A stretch of 64,000 bases of DNA from Avena insularis (taxonomy: Eukaryota > Streptophyta > Magnoliopsida > Poales > Poaceae), in contig JAJUPC010000227.1 in NCBI GenBank assembly GCA_023614405.1, positions 186,001 to 250,000 of the forward strand, given 5' to 3'. Shown here piece after piece: positions 49,857-62,300 of the stretch. Positions within the stretch are counted from its first letter, which is position 1. Each line of letters opens with the position of its first letter. The position numbers and the translations under genes were made by a program. The notes below the pieces were generated by a model, which ran no database searches, had not been told where the DNA came from, and saw only the letters and a list, made by a program, of their open reading frames with translations.

Positions 49857-50326
49857 GGAAAGTTTTGTGTCAAACAAAAACTTAGTGTTTTCAAATGATA
49901 GGAAAAATCTATTTTGAGCAATGCAAGCCTAAACTCCACCTAGCCAAATGCATATAGTATTATAGTCCACTTTAAATAAACTAAGGTATCACTTGCCAAT
50001 ACTATTCCAAAGTATTGACCCTCTGTGGCTGTAACTTGTAATGTTGCAGGTTACTCCGATGATGAATAGGAGTCATGAGTCTACACTCAACATGCTTGCC
50101 TGTGGCACATGAAGATGAAGACTTATGTTTATTTACTTATTCCATAAACTCTTGTATTAGGCCTTTGGCCCTGAGTTGTAAAAGACTATGTTTTATCTCT
50201 GGAATGACTGTAATAATCGACCTTTGTATCTGTGTACTTCATCTTAAACTGTGGATGCTAGCATTGATCCAGGGACTAGCATTGCAATCACAGGGATCCT
50301 TTCCTTTAATAAGGAGGGATCTTACA
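49857..50326 (+). repeat. LTR3 remnant (3' end of an LTR), 470 bp
   Basis: Matches LTR2 47306-47775 base for base except two substitutions (AATAAA to AATAAT, and an A to G about 20 bp later). It ends ATCTTACA, the intact LTR terminus, directly against satellite TGCAATGAC. It contains the TTGCAG acceptor-like site and the small frame with TAG described for LTR2. Confidence 0.92.
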
Positions 50327-53300
50327 TGCAATGACTCTAGTGGATCCATAATTGGTTTGTGTAAAAGAACACACATGCAATAACCACTGGCTGATCCATG
50401 TGTGGTTCATGACAGGAACACACATGAAGTGAACACTGGTGGATCCATATGTGGTTTTTGACAGGTACACACATGAAATGACTCTATTGGGTCCATATGT
50501 GGTTTGTGAAAAGAACACACATGCAATGACACTGGTTGATCCATATGTGGTTTGTGGAAAGAACACACATGCAATGACTCAGGGGGATCCATGTGTGGTT
50601 TGTGGACAGAACACACATGCAATGACAGTGGTGGATCCATATGTGGTTTGTGAAAATAACACACATGCAATGACTCTAGTGCTGGCTTTAGTATAAGAAC
50701 ACACATGCAATGACTCTAGTGGGTCCATATGTGGTTTGTGAAAAGAACACACATGCAATGACTCTACTGGATTCATATGTGGTTTGTGGAAAAGAACACA
50801 CGTGGAATGATCACTGGTTGATCCATATGTGGTTTGTGGAAAGAACTCACATGCAATGACACTGGTGGATCCATATGTGCTTTGTGAAAAGAACACACAT
50901 GCAATGACTCTAGTGATGGTTTTACTATAAGAAGACACATGCAATGACTCTAGTGGGTCCATATGTGGTTTGTGAAAAGAACACACGTGCAATGACTCTA
51001 GTGGATCCATAAGTGGTTTCTGGAAAAGAACAAACATGCACTAACCACTGGCTGATCCATGTGTGGTTCATGATAGGAAAACACATGCAATGAACACTAG
51101 TGGATCCATATGAGGTTCTTGACAGGAACACACATGCAATGACTCTAGTGGGTCCATATGTGGTTTGTGAAAAGAACACACATGCAATGACTCTAGTGGA
51201 TCCATATTTCTTTTGTGGAAAGAACACATATGCAATGACACTGGTTCATCCATATGTGGTTTCTGGAAAGAACACACATGCAATGACTCAGGGGGATCCA
51301 TATGTGGTTTGTGGAAAGAAGACACATGCAATTACTACTGGTCGATCCATGTGTGGTTTGTGGAAAGAACACACATGCAATGACACTGGTGGATCCATAT
51401 GTGGTTTGTGAAAAGAACACACATGCAATGACTCTAGTGCTGGTTTTAGTATAAGAACACACATGCAATGACTCTAGTGGGTCCATATGTGGTTTGCGAA
51501 AAGAACACACATGCAATGACTCTAGTGGATCCATATGTGGTTTGTGGAAAAGAACACACATGCGATGACCACTAGTTGATCCATATGTGGTTTGTGGAAA
51601 GAACACACCTGCAATGAACACTGGTTGATCCATGTGTGGTTTGTGAAAAGAACACACATGCAATGCCATTAGTTGATCCATATGTGGTTTCTGAAAAGAA
51701 CATATCTGCAATGCCATTGGTTAATCCATGTGTGGCTTGTGGAAAGGACACACATGCAATGACTCTAGTGGATCCATATGTGGTTTCTGGAAAAGAACAC
51801 ACATGCAATGACCACTGGTTGATCCGTAAGTGGTTTATGTTAATAACACACATGCAATGACACCTGTGGATCCATATGTGGTTTGTGAAAAGAACACACA
51901 TGCAATGACTCTAGTGCTGGTTTTAGTATAAGAACACACATGCAATGACTGTAGTGGGTCCATATGTGGTTTGTGAAAAGAACACACATGCAATGACTCT
52001 AGTGGATCCATAATTGGTTTGTGTAAAAGAACACACATGCAATAACCACTGGCTGATCCATGTGTGGTTCATGACAGGAACACACATGAAGTAAACACTG
52101 GTGGATCCATATGTGGTTTTTGACAGGTACACACATGAAATGACTCTATTGGTTCCATATGTGGTTTGTGAAAAGAACACACATGCAATGACACTGGTTG
52201 ATCCATATGTGGTTTGTGGAAAGAACACACATGCAATGACTCAGGGGGATCCATGTGTGGTTTGTGGAAAGAACACACATGCAATGACACTGGTGGATCC
52301 ATATGTGGTTGGCGAAAATAACACACATGCAACGACTCTAGTGCTGGTTTGAGTATAAGAACACACATGCAATGACTCTAGTGGGTCCATATGTGGTTTG
52401 TGAAAAGAACACACATGCAATGACTCTAGTGGATCCATATGTGGTTTGTGGAAAAGAATTGACATACAATGACCATTGGTTGATCCATATGTGGTTTGTG
52501 GAAAGAACACATGCAATGACACTGGTTGATCCATGTGTGGTTTGTTGAAAGAACACACATGCAATGCCATTGGTTAATCCATAGGTGGTTTGTGATAAGA
52601 ACACACATGCAATGCCATTGGTTAATCCATGTGTGGTTTGTGGAAAGAACACACATTCAATGACTCTAGTGGATCCATATGTGGTTTGTGGAAAAGAACA
52701 CACATGCAATGACCACTGGTTGATCCATATGTGGTTTGTGGAAAGAACACACATGCAATGACACTGGTTGATCCATGTGTGGTTTGTGGAAAGAACACAC
52801 ATGCAATGCCATTGGTTTATCCATATGTGGTTTGTGAAAAGAACACACATGCAATGACTCTAGTGGATCCATATGTGGTTCGCGGAAAGAACACACATGC
52901 AATGACTCTAGTGGATCCATATGTGGTTAATGTAAGGAACACACATGCAGTGCCATTGGTGGATCCACTTGAGGTTTGTGGAAAGAACACGCATGCAATG
53001 ACTCTAGTAGCTCCATATGTGGTTTGTGAAAAGAACACACATGCAATGACTCTAGTGGATCCATATGTGGTTTGTGGAAATAACAGACATGCAATGACAC
53101 TGGTCGATCCGTAAGTGGTTTGTGGATAGAACACACATGCAATGACACTGGTGGATCCATATGTGATTTGTGAAAAGAACACACATGCAATGCCATTGGT
53201 TCATCCATATGTGGTTTGTGAAAAGAACACACATGCAATGCCATTGGTTAATCCATGTGTGGTTTGTGGAAAGAACACACATGCAATGACTCTAGTGGAT

Positions 53301-56300
53301 CCATATGTGGTTTGTGGAATAGAACACACATGCAATGACCACTGGTTGATCCATAAGTGGTTTGTGGAAAGAACACACATGCAATGACACTGGTGAAACC
53401 AAATCTGGTTTGTGAAAAGAACACACATGCAATGACTCTAGTGCTGGTTTTAGTATAAGAACACACATGCAATCACTCTAGTGGGTCCATATGTGGTTTG
53501 TGAAAAGAACACACGTGCAATGACTCTAGTGGATCCATAAGTGGTTTGTGGAAAAGAACAAACATGCAATAACCACTGGCTGATCCATCTGTGGTTCATG
53601 ACAGGAACACACATGCAGTGAACATTGGTGGATCCATATGTGGTTCTTGATAGGAGAACACATGCAATGACTATAGTGGGTCCATATGTGGTTTGTGGAA
53701 AGAACACACATGCAGTGACACTGGTTGATCCATATGTGGTTTGTGGAAAGAACACACATGCAATGACTCGGGGTGATCCATGTGTGGTTTGTGAAAAGAA
53801 CACACATGCAATGCCATTGGTTGATCCATATGTGGTTTGTGAAAAGAACATACATCCAATGCCATTGGTTAATACATGTGTGGTTTGTGGAAAGAACAAA
53901 CATGCAATGACTCTAGTGGATCCATATGTGGTTTGTGGAAAAGAACACACATGCAATGACCACTGGTTGATCCATAAGTGGTTTATGAAAGAACACACAT
54001 GCAATCACACTAGTGGATCCATATGTGGTTTGTGAAAAGAACACACATGCAATGAATCTAGTGCTGGTTTTAGTATAAGAACACACATGCAATGACTCTA
54101 GTGGGTCCATATGTGGTTTGTGAAAAGAACACATGTGCAATGACTTTAGTGGATCCATAATTGGTTTGTGTAAAAGAACACACATGCAATAACCACTGGC
54201 TGATCCATGTGTGGTTCATGACAGGAACACACATGAAGTGAACATTGGTGGATCCATATGTGGTTCTTGACAGGAACACACATGCAATGACTCTAGTGGG
54301 TCCATATGTGGTTTGTGAAAAGAACACACATGCAATGACTCTAGTGGATCCATATGTGGTATGTGGAAAGAACACACATGCAATGACACGGGTTGATCCA
54401 TATATGGTTTGTGGAAAGAACACACATGCAATAACTCAACGGGATGCATGTGTGGTTTGTGGAAAGAACACACATGCAATGACACTGGTGGATCCATATG
54501 TGGTTTGTGAAAATAACACGCATGCAATGACTCTAGTGCTGGTTTGAGTATAAGAACACACATGCAATGACTCTAGTGGGTCCATATGTGGTTTGTGAAA
54601 AGAACACACATGCAATGACTCTAGTGGATTCATATGTGGTATGTGGAAAAGAACACACATGCAATGACCACTGGTTGATCCATATGTGGTTTGTGGAAAG
54701 AACACACATGCAATGACACTGGTTGATCCATGTGTGGTTTGTGGAAAGAAGACAGATACAATGCCATTGGTTAATCCATAGGTGGTTTGTGAAAAGAACA
54801 CACATGCAATGCCATTGGTTAATCCATGTGTGGTTTGTGGAAAGAACACACATGCAATGACTCTAGTGGATCTATATGTGGTTTGTGGAAAAGAACACAC
54901 ATGCAATGACCACTGGTTGATCCATATGTGGTTTGTGGAAAGAACACACATGCAATGACACTGGTTGATCCATGTGTGGTTTGTGGAAAGAACACACATG
55001 CAATGCCATTGGTTGATCCATATGTGGTTTGTGAAAAGAACAGACATGTAATGACTCTAGTGGATCCATATGTGGTTTGTGGAAAGAACACACATGGACT
55101 GACTCTAGTGGGTCCATGTGTGGTTCATGTCAAGAACACACATGCAATGCCATTAGTGGATCCATGTGTGGTTTGTGGAAAGAACACACATGCCATGACT
55201 CTAGTGGGTCCAAATGTGGTTTGTGAATAGAACACACATGCAATGACTCTAGTGGTTCCATATGTGGTTTGTCGAAAAGAACACCCATGCAATGAACACT
55301 GGTGGATCCGTAAGTGGTTTGTGGAAAGAACACACATGCAATTCCATTGGTTGATCCATATGTGGTTTGTGGAAAGAACACACATGCAATGCCATTGGTT
55401 GATCCATATGTGGTTTGTGGAAAGCACACACATGCAATGCCATTGGTTGATCCATGTGTGGTTTGTGAAAAGAATACACATGCAATGACTCTAGTGGGTC
55501 CATATGTAGTTTGTGAAAAGAACACACATGCAATGACTCTAGTGGATCCATATGTGGTTTGTGGAAAGAACACACATTCAATGACTCAAGTGGGTCCATA
55601 TGTGGTTTGTGGAAAGAACACACATGCAATGACTCAGGGGGATCCATATGTGGTTTGTGGAAAGAAGACACATGCAATGACCATTGGTCGATCCATGTGT
55701 GGTTTATGTAAAGAACACACATGCAATGACACTGGTGGATCCATATGTGGTTTGTGAAAAGAACACACATGCAATGAATCTAGTGCTGGTTTTAGTATAA
55801 GAACACACATGCAATGACTCTAGTGGGTCCATATGTGGTTTGTGAAAAGAACACACATGCAATGACTCTAGTGGATACATATGTGGTTTGTGGAAAAGAA
55901 CACACATGCAATGACCACTGGTTGATCCATATGTGGTTCCTGGAAAGAACACATATGCAATGAACATTGGTTGATTCATGTGTGGTTTGTGAAAAGAATA
56001 CACATGCAATGCCATTGGTTGATCCATATGTGGTTTGTGAAAAGAACATACATGCAATGCCATTGGTTAATCCATGTGTGTTTTGTGGAAAGAACACACA
56101 TGCAATGACTCTAGTGGATCCATATGTGGTTTGTGGAAAAGAACACACATGCAATGACCACTGGTTGATCCATAAGTGGTTTATGGAAAGAACACACATG
56201 CAATGACACTGGTGGATTCATATGTGGTTTGTGAAAAGAACACACATGCAATGACTCTAGTGCTGGTTTTAGTATAAGAACACACATGCAATGACTCTAG

Positions 56301-59300
56301 TGGGTCCATATGTGGTTTGTGAAAAGAACACACGTGCAATGACTCTAGTGGATCCATAATTGGGTTGTGTAAAAGAACACACATGCAATAACCACTGGCT
56401 GATCCATGTGTGGTTCATGACAAGAACACACATACAGTGAACACTGGTGGATCCATATGTGGTTCTTGATAGGAACACACATCCAATGACTCTAGTGGGT
56501 CCATATGTGGTTTGTGAAAAGAACACACATCCAATGACTCTAGTGGATCCATATGTGGTTTGTGGAAAGAACACACATGCAATGACACTGGTTGATCCAT
56601 ATGTGGTTTGTGGAAAGAATACACATGCAATGACTCAGGGGGGTCCATGTGTGGTTTGTGGAAAGAACACACATGCAATGACACTGGTGGATCCATATGT
56701 GGTTTGTGAAAAGAACACACATGCAATGACTCTAGTGGATCCATATGTGGTTTGTGGAAAAGAACACACATGCAATGACCACTGGTTGATCCATATGTGG
56801 TTTGTGCAAGGAACACACATGGAATGAACACTAGTTGATCCATGTGTGGTTTGTGAAAAGAACACACGTGCAATGCCATTGGTTGATCCATATCTGGATT
56901 GTGAAAAGGACATACATGCAATGCCATCGGTTAATCCATGTGTGGTTTGTGGAAAGAACACACATTCAATGACACTAGTTGATCCATATGTGGTTTGTCG
57001 AAAAGAACATACATGCAATGACCACTGGTTGATCCGTAAGTGGTTTATGGAAAGAACACACATGCAATGACATTGGTGGATCCATATGTGGTTTGTGAAA
57101 AGAACACACATGCAATGACTCTAGTGTTGGTTTTAGTATAAGAACACACATGCAATGACTCTAGTGGGTCCATATGTGGTTTGTGAGAAGAACACACGTG
57201 CAATGACTCTAGTGGATCCATAATTGGTTTGTGTAAAAGAACACACATGCAATAACCACAGGCTGATCAATGTGTGGTTCATGACAGGAACACACATGGA
57301 GTGAACACTGGTGGATCCATATGTGGTTCTCGACAGGAACACACATGCAATGACTCTAGTGGGTCCATATGTGGTTTGTGAAAAGAACACACATGCAATG
57401 ACTCTAGTGGATCCATATGTCGTTTGTGGAAAGAACACACATGCAATGACACTGGTTGATCCATATGTGGTTTGTGGAAAGAACACACATGCAATGACTC
57501 AGGGGGATCCATTTGTGGTTTGTGGAAAGAACACACATGCAATGACACTGGTGGATCCATATGTGGTTTGTGAAAATAACACACATGCAATGACTCTAGT
57601 GGATCCATATGTGGTTTGTGGAAAAGAACACACATGCAATAACCACTAGTTGATCCATATGTGGTTTGTGGAAAGAACACACCAATGAACACTGGTTGAT
57701 CCATGTGTGGTTTGTGAACACAACACACATGCAATGCCATTGGTTGATCCATATGTGGTTTGTGAAAAGAACATACATGCAATGCCATTGGTTAATCCAT
57801 GTGTGGTTTGTGGAAAGAACACACATGCAATGACTCTAGTGGATCCATATGTGGTTTGTGGAAAAGAACACACATGCAATGACCACTGGTTGATCCATAA
57901 GTGGTTTATGGAAAGAACACACATGCAATGACACTGGTCGATCCATATGTGGTTTGTGAAAAGAACACACATGGAATGACTCTAGTGCTGGTTTTAGTAT
58001 AAGAACACACATGCAATGACTCTAGTGTGTCCATGTGAGGTTTGTGAAAAGAACACATGTGCAATGACTCTAGTGAATCCATAATTGGTTTGTGTAAAGA
58101 ACACACATGCAATACCCACTGGCTGATCCATGTGTGGTTCATGACAGGAACACACATGCAGTGAACACCGGTGGATCCATATGTGGTTCTTGACAGGAAC
58201 ACACATGCAATGACTCTAGTGGGTCCATATGTGGTTTGTGAAAAGAACACACATGCAATGACTCTAGTGGATCCATATGTGGTTTGTGGAAAGAACATAC
58301 ATGCAATGACACTGGTTGATCCATATGTGGTTTGTGGAAAGAATACACATGCAATGACACTGGTTGATCCATGTGTGGTTTGTCGAAAGAGCACACATGC
58401 AATGCCATTGGTTTATCCATATGTGGTTTGTGAAAAGAACACACATGCAATTACTCTAGTGGATCCATATATGGTTCGCGGAAAGAACACACATGCAATG
58501 ACACTAGTTCATACATGTGTGGTTTGTAGAAAGAACACACATGCAATGCCATTGGTTAATCCATATGTTGTTTGTGAAAAGAACACACATGCAATGACTC
58601 TAGTGGATCCATATGTGGTTTGTGCAAAAGAACACACATGCAATGACCACTGGTTGATCCATAAGTGGTTTATGGAAAGAACACACATGCAATGACACTG
58701 GTGCATCCATATGTGGTTTGTGAAAAGAACACACATGCAATGACTCTAGTGGGTCCATATGAGGTTTGTGAAAAGAACACACGTGCAATGACTCTAGTGG
58801 ATCCATAATTGGTTTGTGTAAAAGAACACACATGCAATAACCACTGGCTGATCCATGTGTGGTTCATGACAGGAACACACATGCAATGACTCTAGTGGTG
58901 CCATATGTGGTTTGTGAAAAGAACACACATGCAATGACTCTAGTGGATCCATATGTGGTTTGTGGAAAGAACACATATGCAATGACACTGTTTGATCCAT
59001 ATGTGGTTTGTGGAAAGAACACACATGCAATGACTCAGGGGGATCCATGTGTGGTTTGTGGAAAGAACACACATGCAATGACACTGGTGGATCCATATGT
59101 GGTTTGCAAAAATAACACACATGAAATGACTCTTGTGCTGGTTTGAGTATAAGAACACACATGCAATGACTCTAGTGGGTCCATATGTGGTTTGTGAAAA
59201 GAACACACATGCAATGACTCTAGTGGATCCATATGTGGTTTGTGGAAAAGAACACACATGAAATGACCACTGGTTGATCCATATGTGGTTTGTGGAAAGA

Positions 59301-62300
59301 ACACACATGCAATGACACGGTTTGTAGAAAGAACACACATGCAATGCCATTGGCTAATCCATATGCGGTTTGTGAAAAGAACACACATGCAATGCCATTG
59401 GTTAATCCATGTGTAGTTTGTCGAAAGAACACACATGCAATGACTCTAGTGCATCCATATGTGGTTTGTGGAAAAGAACACACATGCAATGACCACTGGT
59501 TGATCCATATGTGGTTTGTGGAAAAGAACACACATGAATGACTCTAGTGCTGGTTTTAGTATAAGAACACACATGCAATGACTCTAGTGGGTCCATATGT
59601 AGTTTGTGAAAAGAACACACGTGCAATGAATCTAGTGGATCCATAAGTGGTTTGTGGAAAAGAACACACATGCAATAACCACTGGCTGATCCATGTGTGG
59701 TTCATGACAGGAACACACATGAAGTGAACACTGGAGGATCCATATGCGGTTCTTGACATGAACACACATGCAATGACTCTAGTGGGTCCATATGTGGTTT
59801 GTGAAAATAACACACATGCAATGACTCTAGTGGATCCATATGTGGTTTGTGGAAAGAACACACATGCAATGACACTGGTTGATCCATATGTGGTTTGTGG
59901 AAAGAACACACATGCAATGACTCAGGGAGATCCATGTGTGGTTTGTGGAAAGAACACACATGCAATGACCACTGGTCAATCCATGTGTGGTTTGTGGAAA
60001 GAACACACATGCAATGACACTGGTGGATCCATATGTGGTTTGTGAAAATAACACACATGCAATGACTCTAGTGTTGGTTTTAGTATAAGAACACACATGC
60101 AATGACTCTAGTGTTGGTTCTAGTATAAGAACACACATGCAATGACTCTAGTGGGTCCATATGTGGTTTGTGAAAAGAACACACATGCAATGACTCTAGT
60201 GGATCCATATGTGGTTTGTGGAAAGAACACACATGCAATGACACTGGTTGATCCATATGTGGTTTGTGCAAAGAATACACATGCAATGACTCAAGGGGGT
60301 CCATGTGTGGTTTGTGGAAAGAACACACATGCAACGACACTGGTGGATCCTTATGTGGTTTGTGAAAAGAACACACATGCAATGAATCTAGTGGATCCAT
60401 ATGTGGTTTGTGGAAAATAATACACATGCAATGACCACTGGTTGATCCATATGTGGTTTGTGGAAGGAACACACATGCAATGAACACTAGTTGATCCATG
60501 TGTGGTTTTTGAAAAGAACACACGTGCAATGCCATTGGTTGATCCATATGTGGATTGTGAAAAGGACATACATGCAATGCCATTGGTTAATCCATGTGTG
60601 TTTTGTGGAAAGAAAACACATTCAATGACTCTAGTGGATCCATATGTGGTTTGTGGAAAAGAACATACATCCAATGACCACTGGTTGATCCGTAAGTGGT
60701 TTATGGAAAGAACACACATGCAATGACACTGGTGGATCCATATGTGGTTTGTGAAAAGAACACACATGCAATGACTCTAGTGTTGGTTTTAGTATAAGAA
60801 CACACATGCAATGACTCTAGTGGGTCCACATGTGGTTTGTGAGAAGAACGCACGAGCAATGACTCTAGTGGATCCATAATTGGTTTGTGTAAAAGAACAC
60901 ACATGCAATAACCACAGGCTGATCAATGTGTGGTTCATGACAGGAACACACATGGAGTGAACACTGGTGGATCCATATGTGGTTCTCGACAGGAACACAC
61001 ATGCAATGACTCTAGTGGGTCCATATGTGGTTTGTGAAAAGAACACACATGCAATGACTCTAGTGGATCCATATGTCGTTTGTGGAAAGAACACACATGC
61101 AATGACACTGGTTGATCCATATGTGGTTTGTGGAAAGAACACACATGCAATGACTCAGGGGGATCTATGTGTGGTTTGTGGAAAGAACACACATGCAATG
61201 ACACTTGTGGATCCATATGTGGTTTGTGAAAATAACACACATGCAATGACTCTAGTGGACCCATATGTGGTTTGTGGAAAAGAACACACATGCAATAACC
61301 ACTGGTTGATCCATATGTGGTTTGTGGAAAGAACACACATGCAATGAACACTGGTTGATCCATGTGTGGTTTCTGAAAAGAACACATATGCAATGCCATT
61401 GGTTGATCCATATGTTGTTTGTGAAAAGAACATACATGCGATGCCATTTGTTAATCCATGTGTGGTTTGTGGAAAGAACACACATGCAATGACTCTAGTG
61501 GATCCATATGTGGTTTGTGGAAAAGAACACACATGCAATGACCACTGGTTGATCCATAAGTGGTTTATGGAAAGAACACACATGCAATGACACTGGTGGA
61601 TCCATATGTGGTTTGTGAAAAGAACACACATGGAATGACTCTAGTGCTGGTTTTAGTATAAGAACACACATGCAATGACTCTAGTGGGTCCATATGAGGT
61701 TTGTGAAAAGAACACACGTGCAATGACTCTAGTGGATCCATAATTGGTTTGTGTAAAGAACACACGTGCAATAACGACTGGCTGATCCATGTGTGGTTCA
61801 TGACAGGAACACACATGCAGTGAACACTGGTGGATCCATATGTGGTTCTTGACAGGAACACACATGCAATGACTCTAGTGGGTCCATATGTGGTTTGTGA
61901 AAAGAACACACATGCAATGACTCTAGTGGATCAATATGTGGTTTGTGGAAAAGAACACACATGCAATGACCACTGGTTGATCCATAAGTGGTTTATGGAA
62001 AGAACATACATGCAATGACACTGGTGGATCCATATGTGGTTTGTGAAAAGAACACACATGCAAATACTCTACTGCTGGTTTTAGTATAAGAACACACATG
62101 CAATGACTCTAGTGGGTCCATATGAGGTTTGTGAAAAGAACACACGTGCAATGACTCTAGTGGATCCATAATTGGTTTGTGTAAAAGAACACACATGCAT
62201 TAACCACTGGCTGATCCATGTGTGGTTCATGACAGGAACACACATGCAGTGAACACTGGTGGATCCATATATGGTTCTTGACAGGAACACACATGCAATG

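Larger units (their letters stand above)
44619..50326 (+). mobile_element. Element B: truncated second copy, LTR2 to LTR3 remnant
   Basis: LTR2, primer site, ORF1, broken ORF2 and the first ~75 codons of gag, then a junction at 49856/49857 into the last 470 bp of an LTR. Missing relative to element A: almost all of gag, all of pol and about 2.7 kb of the 3' LTR. The near identity of LTR2 and LTR3 over their shared part suggests they are the two ends of one recent insertion, later shortened by an internal deletion. Confidence 0.85.

Noticed and set aside
35143..50326. A single complete element flanked by a target-site duplication
   Set aside because: There are three LTRs and two primer sites, and the flanking five bases (ATTAG and TGCAA) differ.
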